Assembly: GCF_000316115.1 (NCBI RefSeq)
Contig: NZ_JH993797.1
Location: 3,768,486-3,832,485 of the forward strand
Origin: Leptolyngbya sp. PCC 7375
Lineage (GTDB): Bacteria; Cyanobacteriota; Cyanobacteriia; Phormidesmidales; Phormidesmidaceae
Length of the DNA: 64,000 nucleotides
Direction: 5' to 3'
Program-made: the position numbers and the translations under genes
Notes under the pieces: generated by a model
Seen by the model: the letters and a program-made list of their open reading frames with translations, nothing else
The model's database searches: none
What the model was told of the DNA's origin: nothing
Shown here: piece after piece, positions 30,195 through 39,352 of the stretch
How the letters are laid out: every line of letters begins with the position of its first letter
Numbering within the stretch: position 1 is the stretch's first letter

Positions 30195-31004
30195 TTAAAG
30201 ATCGAACGAAGACTCAGGAAGTTTGAACAGGGATCTTGCATTAGCAGTTGTCTGCGCTGCCAGCACTTCTAAAGGTACCTCTCGCAGCTTAGCGACACAC
30301 TCAGCCACATGGAGTACATTAGCTGGTTGATTTCGTTTTTCTTTTCGCTTTGGCACTGGAGATAGAAACGGGCAGTCAGTTTCTACGAGAATGCGATCGC
30401 ACCCCACCATTTGAGCCGAGGCCTGAACCTGCTTAGCACTCTTAAAGGTCACAATACCGCTAAAGCTAATATAAAAACCTAAATCAAGGAACCACTGAGT
30501 TTCTTCAGGGGTACCCGTCCAGCAATGCATTACACCCTGCACAGGACCATGATTCTGGGTAAATGCCTGTAGCACATCGCGCACTGCTGCCGCCGCCTCT
30601 CGACAATGAATGATTACAGGCAAATCTAACTCATGGGCAACGGACAACTGGGCCCGAAAAGCTTCAATTTGAATTGCCTGATCATCGCCCTTGTAGAAAT
30701 CCAGCCCAGTCTCCCCAATCGCCACTACCCGACGATCGGAAAGTGCCAGATGATGGATTTTCTCCGCCAAGTCTGGCGTCCACTTATCCATATCTTCTGG
30801 ATGTAGACCCACCGCAAAGGACACTTCACTAAATTGGTCAGCAATAGCCTGCATGGCAGCAAACTCTGAAGGCTGAACACAAGAATGAACAAGATGGACC
30901 ACACCAGCCTGTCGCCAAGCTGCTGCCACCTCATCTAAGTCTGCCTGAAAACTTAAGTTATCAAAGCTGTGGTGAATGTGAACGTGGGAATCAACCAGTT
31001 GCAT
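30195..31004 (-). CDS. TatD-family metal-dependent hydrolase
   Basis: 269 residues with the TatD TIM-barrel signature: DSHVHIH at the N-terminus, [27 protein letters not shown] and [12 protein letters not shown], which supply the two metal sites. Family members are 3'-5' DNases or D-aminoacyl-tRNA-related hydrolases. Between rpsT and rpoB, its usual cyanobacterial place. Start ATG at 31004. Confidence 0.93.
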   Translation of the reverse strand: MQLVDSHVHIHHSFDNLSFQADLDEVAAAWRQAGVVHLVHSCVQPSEFAAMQAIADQFSEVSFAVGLHPEDMDKWTPDLAEKIHHLALSDRRVVAIGETGLDFYKGDDQAIQIEAFRAQLSVAHELDLPVIIHCREAAAAVRDVLQAFTQNHGPVQGVMHCWTGTPEETQWFLDLGFYISFSGIVTFKSAKQVQASAQMVGCDRILVETDCPFLSPVPKRKEKRNQPANVLHVAECVAKLREVPLEVLAAQTTANARSLFKLPESSFDL

Positions 31005-31025
31005 GGATGACTACTATATGGATGA

Positions 31026-31322
31026 CTATGATGATGCTTCTTGCTTCTTACGAGCATGGGCAAGCTTAGACTTGCGACGAGCCGCTGCATTCTTATGGAT
31101 GCTGCCGCGCTTGACTGCCTTGTCGATTTTACTAAATGCAGCTGACATGGAAGAATCAACCGCTTGCTTCTTCTCATCATCAGAAGGATCAGCAGCATAC
31201 GCATCTAGAGCAGCGTAGTAGGTCTTGGTTAGAGTTTTAACCGCCGACTTGTAGGACTTATTACGTAGACGATTGCGCTCCGTAACTTGGATGCGCTTCA
31301 TCGCAGATTTAATGTTTGCCAC
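31026..31322 (-). CDS. rpsT: Small ribosomal subunit protein bS20
   Basis: 98 residues, highly basic: ANIKSAMKRIQVTERNRLRN at the N-terminus, then KNAAARRKSKLA. This is S20, which binds 16S rRNA early in 30S assembly. The start is GTG (31322) giving the conserved ANIKSA; no strong ribosome site precedes it, which fits the modest or autoregulated expression known for S20. First gene of the tatD-rpo cluster. Confidence 0.96.
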   Translation of the reverse strand: MANIKSAMKRIQVTERNRLRNKSYKSAVKTLTKTYYAALDAYAADPSDDEKKQAVDSSMSAAFSKIDKAVKRGSIHKNAAARRKSKLAHARKKQEASS

Positions 31323-31482
31323 TATTTGCCAGTGTATTTTTGTCAGGATTCCGAATTATAGCATCAAAGAGCATTCACGAGGGCTTGAACTGTCATAATC
31401 TGATTGGGCTATCCGGCTGACCCTCACTAATCCGCGCTAAGCTATAACAGTCATACTCCTCCCACTCTCGCCACCCGCCTCA

Positions 31483-32775
31483 ATGTTGCGAACTTTGTAC
31501 AAGATCAGCGAAGCGCAGGCTGAACTCCAGCGTATTTGCGATCGCATCCATACCGATCAGGTGGTTGAGCAAGAAGCCACCGTTCGAGAAATCTTAAACG
31601 CCATCCGACAGTCAGGGGATGAGGCACTCTTGCACTATACTGCCAAGTTTGATGAACAAACCCTGACCCCCCAAACCCTTCGCATTAGCGGCGCGGAAAT
31701 TGACACCGCCTACCAGCAAGTTTCCGGTGACTTGCTCCAGGCCATTCGCCTTGCCTGCAAGAATGTCAAGGCTTTCCATCAACAACGCTTGCCTAAAAAT
31801 TGGGTCACCTTTGAAGAAAACGGCGTTGTTCTGGGTAAACGTTATACCCCTGTTGCCAACGCCGGCATCTATGTACCAGGCGGCCGAGCCTCTTACCCGA
31901 GCACAGTGATCATGAATGCCATTCCTGCCCAGGTAGCAGGGGTGGAACGTTTAGTCATGGTTACCCCCACCCCCAAAGGTCACACGAACCCAGCAGTGTT
32001 AGTTGCAGCCCAAGAAGCAGGGGTGCAAGAAATCTATCGCGTGGGTGGCGCTCAGGCTATCGGGGCATTGGCCTACGGCACAGAGACCATCCCCAAGGTG
32101 GACGTCATTAGCGGCCCTGGGAATGTCTATGTCACCCTGGCTAAAAAGCAGGTTTATGGAACCGTTGGCATTGATTCCTTAGCGGGTCCATCCGAGGTAC
32201 TGATTATTGCTGACCACACGGCTAATCCTGTCCACGTTGCGGCAGATCTGCTAGCCCAAGCCGAGCACGATCCTATGGCTGCGGCTATCTTACTGACTAC
32301 AGATAGCAAACTCGCCGATAAAGTTGTGGTTGAAGTCGACCGCCAGTTAGCAGGCCACCCCCGCCAAATCCTAACTGAAAAAGCGATCGCCCATTACGGC
32401 ATCGCCATCGTCGTAGACTCCTTGGAAGAAGCTGCCCAGCTTTCCAATCAGTTTGCCCCCGAGCATTTAGAGCTTGAAGTTGAAGATCCTTGGGCACTGT
32501 TAGAAAACATTACCCAAGCAGGCGCAATTTTTCTGGGTCATGACACACCAGAAGCTGTGGGTGACTACCTGGCAGGCCCCAATCACACGTTGCCTACGTC
32601 TGGAGCCGCTCGCTACGCGTCCCCCCTGAGTACTGAAACCTTTATGAAACACTCTAGTTTGATTCAGTATTCAAAATCTGCCCTGATCAATGTCGCAGGA
32701 GCCATTGATGCCCTTACCAATGCTGAAGGTCTACCTTCCCATGGAGATTCGGTGAGATTGCGCGTAGAAGAGTAA
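31483..32775 (+). CDS. hisD: Histidinol dehydrogenase
   Basis: 430 residues. It catalyses the last two steps of histidine synthesis, oxidising histidinol to histidine with NAD. Visible are GGRASYPSTVIMNAIPA, GPGNVYVTLAKKQVYG, the zinc and substrate residues around AEHDPMA, the base pair in FAPEHLEL, and the C-terminal AGPNHTLPTSGAARYASPLS. Full length, divergent from rpsT. Confidence 0.97.
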   Translation: MLRTLYKISEAQAELQRICDRIHTDQVVEQEATVREILNAIRQSGDEALLHYTAKFDEQTLTPQTLRISGAEIDTAYQQVSGDLLQAIRLACKNVKAFHQQRLPKNWVTFEENGVVLGKRYTPVANAGIYVPGGRASYPSTVIMNAIPAQVAGVERLVMVTPTPKGHTNPAVLVAAQEAGVQEIYRVGGAQAIGALAYGTETIPKVDVISGPGNVYVTLAKKQVYGTVGIDSLAGPSEVLIIADHTANPVHVAADLLAQAEHDPMAAAILLTTDSKLADKVVVEVDRQLAGHPRQILTEKAIAHYGIAIVVDSLEEAAQLSNQFAPEHLELEVEDPWALLENITQAGAIFLGHDTPEAVGDYLAGPNHTLPTSGAARYASPLSTETFMKHSSLIQYSKSALINVAGAIDALTNAEGLPSHGDSVRLRVEE

Positions 32776-32791
32776 ATTTACTGCTCAAAAC

Positions 32792-33196
32792 CTATGGGGT
32801 CTCTTTTGATTGGCGGTTTTGCATTGCCATAAATAATTGTAATCTCAGCAAACTGGTTGCCTGAGCGATGTTAAGGGGCAATGTGGACACACCTTCTAAG
32901 CGAGACTGCACCCAGCCATCTCCCCAGTACCATTCGTGAAAACCATCCACACCTCGATGGAGCAAAAATCGGATGGCATTATCCGAGCATTCATCAACTG
33001 TGTGATCAATCTGAATGGGGCCAACGTAACTAGAAAAGGTTTGCCCTACGCCTAACGGTGCCTTAAAGCTTTCAGAAAACTGCTGTGGCCAGAGCCACTG
33101 ACGAAGCTGGTCGGGCTGGGTCAACCCCTGCCGCAACTGAGCCATGGTCGCATCTATTTCAATCCTGAGGGTGCTTTGTTGATAAATCCCAAACAT
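32792..33196 (-). CDS. SRPBCC-like conserved cyanobacterial protein
   Basis: 134 residues. The pattern (a positively framed N-terminus, LRQWLWPQQF, APLGVGQTFSSYVG, then YWGDGWVQSRLEGVS) fits a small START/SRPBCC fold that binds hydrophobic ligands. I cannot assign a ligand. It converges with hisD and is divergent from hslO. Confidence 0.6.
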   Translation of the reverse strand: MFGIYQQSTLRIEIDATMAQLRQGLTQPDQLRQWLWPQQFSESFKAPLGVGQTFSSYVGPIQIDHTVDECSDNAIRFLLHRGVDGFHEWYWGDGWVQSRLEGVSTLPLNIAQATSLLRLQLFMAMQNRQSKETP

Positions 33197-33415
33197 ATCT
33201 TGAGTACTACTTTCTAGCGATATAGCAGGTGATAAAACCCTAAATAACCGACAACCTGACGCGACGGCTCTACCTACTACAATATTAAGTATTCAAAAGC
33301 GTTGCTGATCCTCAAATGAACTTAATCTGAGAAGTTTGGACAAGTCATGTTCAGTTCAGATAGATTTATTGCGCCCATCGGCAGCGGAGCAAAACTGTAG
33401 AAACAAAGTAAAACC

Positions 33416-34324
33416 ATGGCGGATCAGCTCATTCGAGCAGTAGCAGCAGATGGCGGCATCCGAGTTGTTGGAGCCATCACCACCCGTTTAGTCGAAGAAG
33501 CCAGAACTCGCCACAAGCTTTCTTACGTTGCCACGGCTGCCCTAGGCAGAGCACTAACAGCTGGCACACTTCTAGTTTCTAATATGAAACGAGAAGATTC
33601 GCGCATTAATATTCAGATTCAAGGGGATGGACCCATTGGCGGTATTCTTGTTGATGCCCGGCTAGACGGTAGTGTCCGGGGTTATGTCTCTAACCCGTAT
33701 GTAGAGTTACCCCCCAATGCCCAAGGCAAACTTGATGTGGGTGCAGCAGTGGGGCGCAATGGCTATCTCTACGTCGTGCGTGACTCGGGCCTGGGTTATC
33801 CGTATTCCAGCACAGTGGAATTGGTATCAGGGGAGATTGGCGAAGATCTCACCCAGTACCTGGCCACATCAGAACAAACACCTTCAGCCTTAGTTTTAGG
33901 TGTATTCGTAGACAAACACGGCGTAGAAGCAGCAGGTGGCTTGCTCCTTCAGGTTTTACCTCAGGTATCCCATGATGAGCGCCTGATCTCCACCTTAGAA
34001 TCTCGACTGGCATCCTTACCTGGATTCACCCCCATGCTACGGGCACAAAAAACGCTACCTCAAATCATTGAGGACCTGGTGGGAGATATGGGGTTAGCCA
34101 TTTTTCCAGAGAGTCAACTCCTACGTTTCCACTGCCCCTGTAATGGTCAGCGCATGCTGTCTGCCCTCAAACTACTGGGCGAAGATGAGCTCCAGGACAT
34201 GATTGACAAAAGTGAGCCTGCTGAAGCCATCTGTCATTTTTGTGGAGACACCTATGAGGCTCAGTGCGATCGCTTAACCGATTTGCTCGCTGAACTCAGA
34301 TTGGAAAATGCGAATCGAGCATAA
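33416..34324 (+). CDS. hslO: Hsp33 redox-regulated chaperone
   Basis: 302 residues. The N-terminal domain begins DQLIRAVAADGGIRVVG. The C-terminal redox switch has all four cysteines: CPC (in HCPCNGQRM) and CHFC (in AICHFCGDTYE). In Hsp33 these bind zinc when reduced and form disulphides under oxidative stress, turning on chaperone activity. Its stop abuts the stop of the convergent kinase gene with no gap. Confidence 0.96.
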   Translation: MADQLIRAVAADGGIRVVGAITTRLVEEARTRHKLSYVATAALGRALTAGTLLVSNMKREDSRINIQIQGDGPIGGILVDARLDGSVRGYVSNPYVELPPNAQGKLDVGAAVGRNGYLYVVRDSGLGYPYSSTVELVSGEIGEDLTQYLATSEQTPSALVLGVFVDKHGVEAAGGLLLQVLPQVSHDERLISTLESRLASLPGFTPMLRAQKTLPQIIEDLVGDMGLAIFPESQLLRFHCPCNGQRMLSALKLLGEDELQDMIDKSEPAEAICHFCGDTYEAQCDRLTDLLAELRLENANRA

Positions 34325-35647
34325 TCATTTCGCCATGCGCTGGTAGGCGGCCGCAACAGCATCGTCGCCGCCAACGTTACCGGGAAATAGGACAACGGGC
34401 AAATTTGGAAACTGTGGGTGATCAGGCCCCGCTGTAATCACCGAAACCCCTGGAATAACCTGACCTAAAAGCCGGGCAGATGTTAGAGCTAGGCCCTTGC
34501 TAAGGGTATCGTTAGAGGTAATGCCACCCTTACTGATCAAAAAACCCAGATCCGTAGGCAGGCCACGCACAATATCCATGAGTAGGTGAGAAACAGCTTC
34601 ACCAAACGCCAAACGAGTGGCCACATCGGCGAAGGTAAGTTCTTTGCGACTGGTATAAACCACCGCTGTTGTCCCCTGAGCGTAGAGGGTGTTCACCTGG
34701 GCCAAGATTTCAACTACCATATCCTGCGCTTGGTCAGGATTCTCGTTTAACCGAGAGACATCAACTTCTACACCAGTCACCCCTGGCTGCTTGAGAAGAT
34801 ACTCCAGTTGCTGAGTTGTTTTTTTAACGTGAGAGCCCACTAAAATCACACCCGGTTTGTGGTTACGGGTGTAGCGTGACATCTCACTCGGGCCAGCCGG
34901 TTGCGCAGGTAAAGCAGCGAGAGATGTGAGCAAGCTAGCGGCACTGCGAAAGAGAAACTTTTTACCTTGGGCGGCGGCGGCCAATAGGTCTTGAGAAAAC
35001 TGATCGAGATCAGCCTGGTTTTGGGCATCAACAGCTACGCAAACATTGTTACTCAGCTGCATTAAGCGCTCCATTGTATTCTGGCGAATCACATCCAGGG
35101 TAAACCGTTTCACCTGATCGGCAACAATCTTGCCAGATGTCTTTTCGGTGACATAATCAGGTAAGTAGCTATAGCTATAACCAAATACTGAATCCTTAGC
35201 GAACTCAGTCTCATGAACAGGGATGCGTACGCCATCGGTTTCAATATAGTGGGTGCTATCGAGAGTAATACGCCCTGCTTCAAAAAATGCTGGCACCATA
35301 AAATGGGCGTCAAAGGGACCCAATTCTGACGCGATCACATCTGTTTCGAGGGGATAGTGGCCGCGCAGGGTCGAATCTGAACGGCTGACCACCAAATACT
35401 CTTGTGTGTTGGTTTCAACCAGTGCCTGTTTTAGGTTCTGGCAGACTTCACGGGTGGTACGCTCTGCTTCAGCAGGGGTGAGCGAACGGGTATTGGCCAG
35501 AATAAAGAAAATGGGAGATGCGTCTAAGAGGCCTTGGTTTAGGGTGGCCACATCCCACTTCAGCAACAGTAAACAGCTATGAACTGTTTGAGAACCGGTG
35601 GGGTCGTCGTCGATAACAATAATTTTGGGGCGGCGGGAATCAGGCAT
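34325..35647 (-). CDS. Four-carbon acid sugar kinase family protein (DUF1537)
   Basis: About 440 residues from ATG 35647 (MPDSRRPKIIVIDDDPTGSQ); an upstream GTG start is possible. The N-terminal IDDDPTGSQTVH and RSDSTLRGHYPLE motifs mark the acid-sugar-binding domain, and ISKGGITSNDTL, ITAGPDHPQ and FPGNVGGDDA belong to the nucleotide-binding domain. Characterised members phosphorylate D-erythronate, D-threonate or related acids. A pdxA gene lies 0.9 kb away, and such kinases often pair with pdxA2; see findings. Confidence 0.85.
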   Translation of the reverse strand: MPDSRRPKIIVIDDDPTGSQTVHSCLLLLKWDVATLNQGLLDASPIFFILANTRSLTPAEAERTTREVCQNLKQALVETNTQEYLVVSRSDSTLRGHYPLETDVIASELGPFDAHFMVPAFFEAGRITLDSTHYIETDGVRIPVHETEFAKDSVFGYSYSYLPDYVTEKTSGKIVADQVKRFTLDVIRQNTMERLMQLSNNVCVAVDAQNQADLDQFSQDLLAAAAQGKKFLFRSAASLLTSLAALPAQPAGPSEMSRYTRNHKPGVILVGSHVKKTTQQLEYLLKQPGVTGVEVDVSRLNENPDQAQDMVVEILAQVNTLYAQGTTAVVYTSRKELTFADVATRLAFGEAVSHLLMDIVRGLPTDLGFLISKGGITSNDTLSKGLALTSARLLGQVIPGVSVITAGPDHPQFPNLPVVLFPGNVGGDDAVAAAYQRMAK

Positions 35648-35707
35648 GGGGCAACAGCATACTGGTAGATTAACTCGAACAGGGTGGTGGGCAGTGCCCA
35701 CTTTATA

Positions 35708-36466
35708 TTACTCAGCCGATTGAGCCGGTTGAGCAGCTTTGAGGTTGTCTAGCAATTCTCCAAAGCTCTCGGGAGGAACACCAGGGGGAATGAGCAAACC
35801 ACCGATTAAAAAACTCGGGGTACCGCGTAGTTTCAGTTGTCCAGCTAGAGCCAGGTCGGCATCGATGGCGGCTTGGGCAGCATCGCTGTTGCGATCGCGC
35901 TCAAATTGTTCCATATCCAACCCTATTTGCTCAGCTAGCTCCACGTATAGCTCATCTCCCAATCGTTCTTGATTGGCAAAGAGGCCTGTGTGATAAAGCC
36001 AAAACTGATCTTGCTGAGCAGCAGCCCATGACGCTTTAGACGATGGCACTGCTTCTGGATGAATACTGGTGAGGGGGAGATGCTTGTACACGTAGAGCAC
36101 CTCTTCACCGCGTTCTTCCACAAAGTCTTTCATATGGCCCGCTGCAACAGCACAAAACAGACATTCAAAATCGGAGAACTTGACCACCACCACTTCAGCA
36201 TCAGGATTGCCTTTAGTGGGAGAGCTGCCAATAAATGTGGCCCGATCCATGGATGATAGAACCTGATTGACCTCATCCTGACGTTTCCGCCATTCTGCTT
36301 CGGCGGACTCAAGCTCAGCTTCAGTTGGGGGGGCTTCCGCCTGTTGCTGGGTTGCGGGCTGTTCCGCCGCAGAAGGCTGTGCTGAATCAGTCGCAGAGGT
36401 ACAGCCAACCGGAGCGAGCAAAGTAGCGATCGCAACTGTGCGCATCAAGACGTTTTTGAATGCCAT
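35708..36466 (-). CDS. DsbA-like thioredoxin-fold protein, probably a lipoprotein
   Basis: About 252 residues from ATG 36466. A short signal (RTVAIATLLAPVGC) ends in a Cys that could be lipidated. A Gln/Glu/Ala-rich linker follows, then a Thioredoxin_4 domain with FSDFECLFCAVAAGHM (redox pair CLFC) and RGTPSFLIGG with the cis-Pro. Likely oxidises or reduces exported thiols. It is transcribed toward the DUF1537 kinase gene and divergent from pdxA. An earlier GTG start is less likely. Confidence 0.85.
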   Translation of the reverse strand: MAFKNVLMRTVAIATLLAPVGCTSATDSAQPSAAEQPATQQQAEAPPTEAELESAEAEWRKRQDEVNQVLSSMDRATFIGSSPTKGNPDAEVVVVKFSDFECLFCAVAAGHMKDFVEERGEEVLYVYKHLPLTSIHPEAVPSSKASWAAAQQDQFWLYHTGLFANQERLGDELYVELAEQIGLDMEQFERDRNSDAAQAAIDADLALAGQLKLRGTPSFLIGGLLIPPGVPPESFGELLDNLKAAQPAQSAE

Positions 36467-36555
36467 GGGAAAGGACTGACAGTAGCAACTCACTAACGCT
36501 AACACTTTGGTTTATTGTTGGGGAAATTGAGGGGAGTCATCAGGAGGTGTGAGCT

Positions 36556-37572
36556 ATGGGTAATGCTAGACAAATCAAGTTATTGGTAACCTTAGGCGAC
36601 ATGGCCGGGATTGGGCCAGAGGTCGTGCTTAAGGCATTACCTTTGGTACAACAGGCAGCACAGCTCACATTGGTAGGGAATGAGCAACAGTTGATGGCCT
36701 ATAGCAAACGTCTAGGGCTACCGTTGACAGACCATCCAATTATCGATGTACCGTTGGCAGCCGATCAGACGATTCGTATCGGTCGGGGTGATGCTGTCAG
36801 CGGCGATCTTAGTTTTCGCAGCTTGCAAACAGCAATTGGTTATTGCTTAAAAGATGGCTATAGTGGTGTGATCACAGCTCCCATTGCCAAATCAGCTTGG
36901 TTGGCGGCAGGTCACCATTACCCAGGTCAAACAGAACTGCTGGCAGAAATGGCGGAGGTCACGCGGTTTGGCATGTTATTTGTGGCACGGTCACCCATGA
37001 CTGATTGGACCATGCGCACCCTGTTGGCAACCACCCATATCCCTCTGCGCCAGGTGCCTGAGGTGCTGACACCTGAGGTGCTGACCTTGAAACTGGAACT
37101 ACTATTAAAATGTTTAGAACGGGATTTTGGGGTAGAGAACCCAAAGGTTGCGATCGCAGGTCTCAACCCCCACAGTGGTGAACAAGGGCAAATCGGTCGA
37201 GAAGAAATAGACTGGCTAATTCCTTGGCTCAACAGTCAACGACAGCGATTTCCCCATGTGACTTTAGAGGGTCCAGTGCCACCAGATACACTTTGGGTAA
37301 GCCCGGCAAAAGCCTGGCATCATTTGGAACAACAGGCTCACCATGGCTACTTGGCTTTGTATCACGACCAGGGATTGATTCCGGTCAAAATGTTGGCGTT
37401 TGACCAAGCCGTAAATACCACCATTGGTCTGCCTTTTATTCGCACTTCCCCCGATCATGGCACCGCCTTTGACATCGCTGGTCAAGGTATAGCTCGACCC
37501 GATAGCATGGTAGCCGCGATCGACCTTGCCATTGAATTAGCAGTACAACGCCAAGTCAATGGCCGCCATTAA
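36556..37572 (+). CDS. pdxA: 4-hydroxythreonine-4-phosphate dehydrogenase
   Basis: 338 residues. It oxidises 4-phosphohydroxy-L-threonine in pyridoxal phosphate synthesis. Visible motifs: [15 protein letters not shown], the metal His in [28 protein letters not shown], and [11 protein letters not shown] with [10 protein letters not shown] at the C-terminus. AGGAGG precedes the ATG. A small in-frame tandem (PEVLT twice, near 37054-37083) is a recent 15-bp duplication. PdxA2-type activity on four-carbon acid phosphates cannot be excluded given the nearby DUF1537 kinase. Confidence 0.92.
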   Translation: MGNARQIKLLVTLGDMAGIGPEVVLKALPLVQQAAQLTLVGNEQQLMAYSKRLGLPLTDHPIIDVPLAADQTIRIGRGDAVSGDLSFRSLQTAIGYCLKDGYSGVITAPIAKSAWLAAGHHYPGQTELLAEMAEVTRFGMLFVARSPMTDWTMRTLLATTHIPLRQVPEVLTPEVLTLKLELLLKCLERDFGVENPKVAIAGLNPHSGEQGQIGREEIDWLIPWLNSQRQRFPHVTLEGPVPPDTLWVSPAKAWHHLEQQAHHGYLALYHDQGLIPVKMLAFDQAVNTTIGLPFIRTSPDHGTAFDIAGQGIARPDSMVAAIDLAIELAVQRQVNGRH

Positions 37573-37740
37573 TCAATGGCTTTTGGTGTTAAAAAAAGCA
37601 CATAGGGTAACGAGAAAAACCCGTCATTTCCCTGGAGCTTTTTGGGACGTGCTATATAGGGACAGGTATTTTTTTATAGCGTTTCCCATGCAGATAAGGT
37701 AGAACTTTAGTATTGCTCAACAGTTTGATTATGTGACGTT

Positions 37741-38106
37741 ATGAAGCCGTATTCAATTGACTTGCGTCAGAAAATTGTGGACTCCTATCTTGCTGGTGGG
37801 ATTTCTCAACGTAAACTGGCAGAACACTTCAGAGTGGCTCCCAGCTTTGTGGGTAAATTGCTCAAGCAATATCGAGACACGGGCAGTGTTGCCCCCAAAG
37901 TCCGTACTCAGCAAACGCCGCCAAAACTTAATCCAGAGCAATTAGCAATCCTTGAACAATTGGTTCAGGATCATAATGATGCGACCCTAGCAGAATTACG
38001 TGAGCAACTCCATGAAGCCACTGGAGTGCTCATTGGCCGGTCCACTGTAGACCGCATGGTAAAACGGCTGAATTTGACCCTTAAAAAAAACACTACATCC
38101 CAGTGA
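37741..38106 (+). CDS. IS630 transposase, N-terminal frame (orfA)
   Basis: 121 residues holding two helix-turn-helix motifs: the N-terminal IDLRQKIVDSYLAGGISQRK and the later LIGRSTVDRMVKRL, which bind the element's ends. It runs into a run of eight A at 38083-38090 and stops at 38104. The other frame continues the protein without loss, so a +1 shift (or transcript slippage) at the A-run would make the full enzyme. Confidence 0.9.
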   Translation: MKPYSIDLRQKIVDSYLAGGISQRKLAEHFRVAPSFVGKLLKQYRDTGSVAPKVRTQQTPPKLNPEQLAILEQLVQDHNDATLAELREQLHEATGVLIGRSTVDRMVKRLNLTLKKNTTSQ

Positions 38107-38695
38107 AAAGGAAAGCGACCGTGTCCAGCGTAAACGCTTTGAATACTGGCAATTAGTACAGGGGATTCTAGCCAAAGACCTGATTTTTATCGATGAAGCC
38201 GGGATCAATCTGGCGATGACTCGTTTGTTTGCCAGAGCCCCGAAAGGCCAACGAGCCCATGGCCAACGTCCGAGTAAGCGAGGGAAAAATGTGTCGTTAA
38301 TCGGAGCCATTAGCCTGAATCGTGTGATTACTCAACTACCGATTCTGGGGGCAGTCGATGGTATTACCTTCGAGGCCTTCATCTCCCAAAAGCTGGTGCC
38401 CAAGTTATGGCAAGGCGCTTGTGTCATCCTAGACAACTGTAAGATCCATCTCGGAAAAGATGTTGAGGCCATGATTCAAGCGGCTGGAGCTCGACTAATT
38501 TATCTGCCGCCTTACTCTCCTGACTTTTCACCGATTGAAAACTGTTGGTCTAAGATCAAGGCACGGTTACGGGCTATCGGGGCAAGAACCTATCCTGACT
38601 TAGAGCAAGCTCTTGATGACGCCTTTGAAAGTGTGTCATTAGAAGATCTTTTAGGCTGGTTTACACATTGCTGTTATTGCACCTCACTAGACTAG
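38084..38695 (+). CDS. IS630 transposase, catalytic frame (orfB)
   Basis: Read from the A-run this frame gives KKTLHPSEKESDRVQRKRFE and then the DDE catalytic domain: Asp in FIDEAGINL, Asp in VILDNCKIHL, and Glu in YSPDFSPIENCWSKIK. The stop TAG (38693-38695) touches the right inverted repeat. There is no good start of its own before 38216, so expression probably needs frameshifting from orfA. The frame could also be a simple one-base inactivating mutation. Confidence 0.88.
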   Translation, partial: KKTLHPSEKESDRVQRKRFEYWQLVQGILAKDLIFIDEAGINLAMTRLFARAPKGQRAHGQRPSKRGKNVSLIGAISLNRVITQLPILGAVDGITFEAFISQKLVPKLWQGACVILDNCKIHLGKDVEAMIQAAGARLIYLPPYSPDFSPIENCWSKIKARLRAIGARTYPDLEQALDDAFESVSLEDLLGWFTHCCYCTSLD

Positions 38696-38819
38696 GAAAC
38701 GCTATAGTCAATTTCACATGTAGATAAAAAACCCAAAAATCAAGCAAATTCAGTGGTTCAAAGTGGGGTTTGATCTGTACAATAGCGAGTGACATACAAG
38801 TTTTGTTTCAAGGAACCTT

Positions 38820-38844
38820 AGGGGACTATCTAGTCCCCTTTTTC
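38820..38844 (+). terminator. Orphan Rho-independent terminator
   Basis: AGGGGACTA, TC, TAGTCCCCT followed by a T-run. No gene on the plus strand ends nearby except the IS transposase (38695) and, before the insertion, pdxA. It may end a small RNA starting near 38785 (TACAAT at 38778-38783 resembles a -10 box). Confidence 0.7.
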
Positions 38845-39126
38845 TTAGTTATTTTAGAAACCACTAAGAAATTGACAGGCCGAAGTAGGTTCTAGAACTG
38901 TATTGGAAAAGATGTATACAACCTTAAATTACGCTTACCGTCCTTTCAAGCTGTAACATGACACGTCAACCTAGACTTTGAACAGGTTGGGCATGTACGC
39001 AACCTGCTGAATGCATATCCCCACAGGAGAGGCTACGCCAACAGCAGTTTGCTGCGCACATAGCTGTTGCTATTTATAGCTTTCAGCAATAACTGTTATT
39101 GTGGTTGAGATAATTCTTCTAAATGA

Positions 39127-39204
39127 GCTGACACAGCTGATGTAGCATTAGCCAAGTTTAAAAGCTTACTACAAGAGAAGGAGATTAATCCTGCTGAGCT
39201 TTAG
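39127..39204 (+). pseudogene. Uma2-gene C-terminal relic
   Basis: 25 codons between stops read ADTADVALAKFKSLLQEK then EINPAEL and TAG. This matches the coiled, hydrophilic Uma2 tail that ends in a GIDPDxL-like motif, as in the intact gene ending at 56006 (LRSLGIDPDEI). No catalytic core remains upstream. Confidence 0.5.
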
Positions 39205-39352
39205 GAGAAAGATATGGCAAGTTTTCACACGTCTGTGTACTTATCGACTTTCACGTTTATCGTCCCCAATATCGATAAGATCTTTGAAAATACTGAGAGA
39301 CTCGCAAAGTTCTAAATCATTGTTTCATGAGAGTCTCTTGGGCTCTGGCCCT

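Larger units (their letters stand above)
37677..38704 (+). mobile_element. IS630-type insertion sequence
   Basis: A 1,028-bp element. Ends are perfect inverted repeats TAGCGTTTCC (37677-37686) and GGAAACGCTA (38695-38704), flanked by TA on both sides (37675-37676 and 38705-38706), the TA target duplication of the IS630/Tc1 group. It carries a two-frame transposase. It lies about 100 bases after pdxA and may have separated that gene from its own downstream sequence. Confidence 0.92.
38707..39352. other. Gap after the IS element: terminator, repeat debris and a Uma2 relic
   Basis: Contains a strong plus-strand terminator (38820-38844) and a Uma2 C-terminus relic (39127-39204). A stretch like the dispersed cyanobacterial repeat GGAGACGCTACGC lies near 39027-39040 (here GGAGAGGCTACGCC). 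No intact gene. Confidence 0.55.

Noticed and set aside
36556-37572. The [10 protein letters not shown] tandem in pdxA as a disabling insertion
   Set aside because: It is in frame, short, and lies outside the metal and substrate motifs, so the enzyme is probably active.
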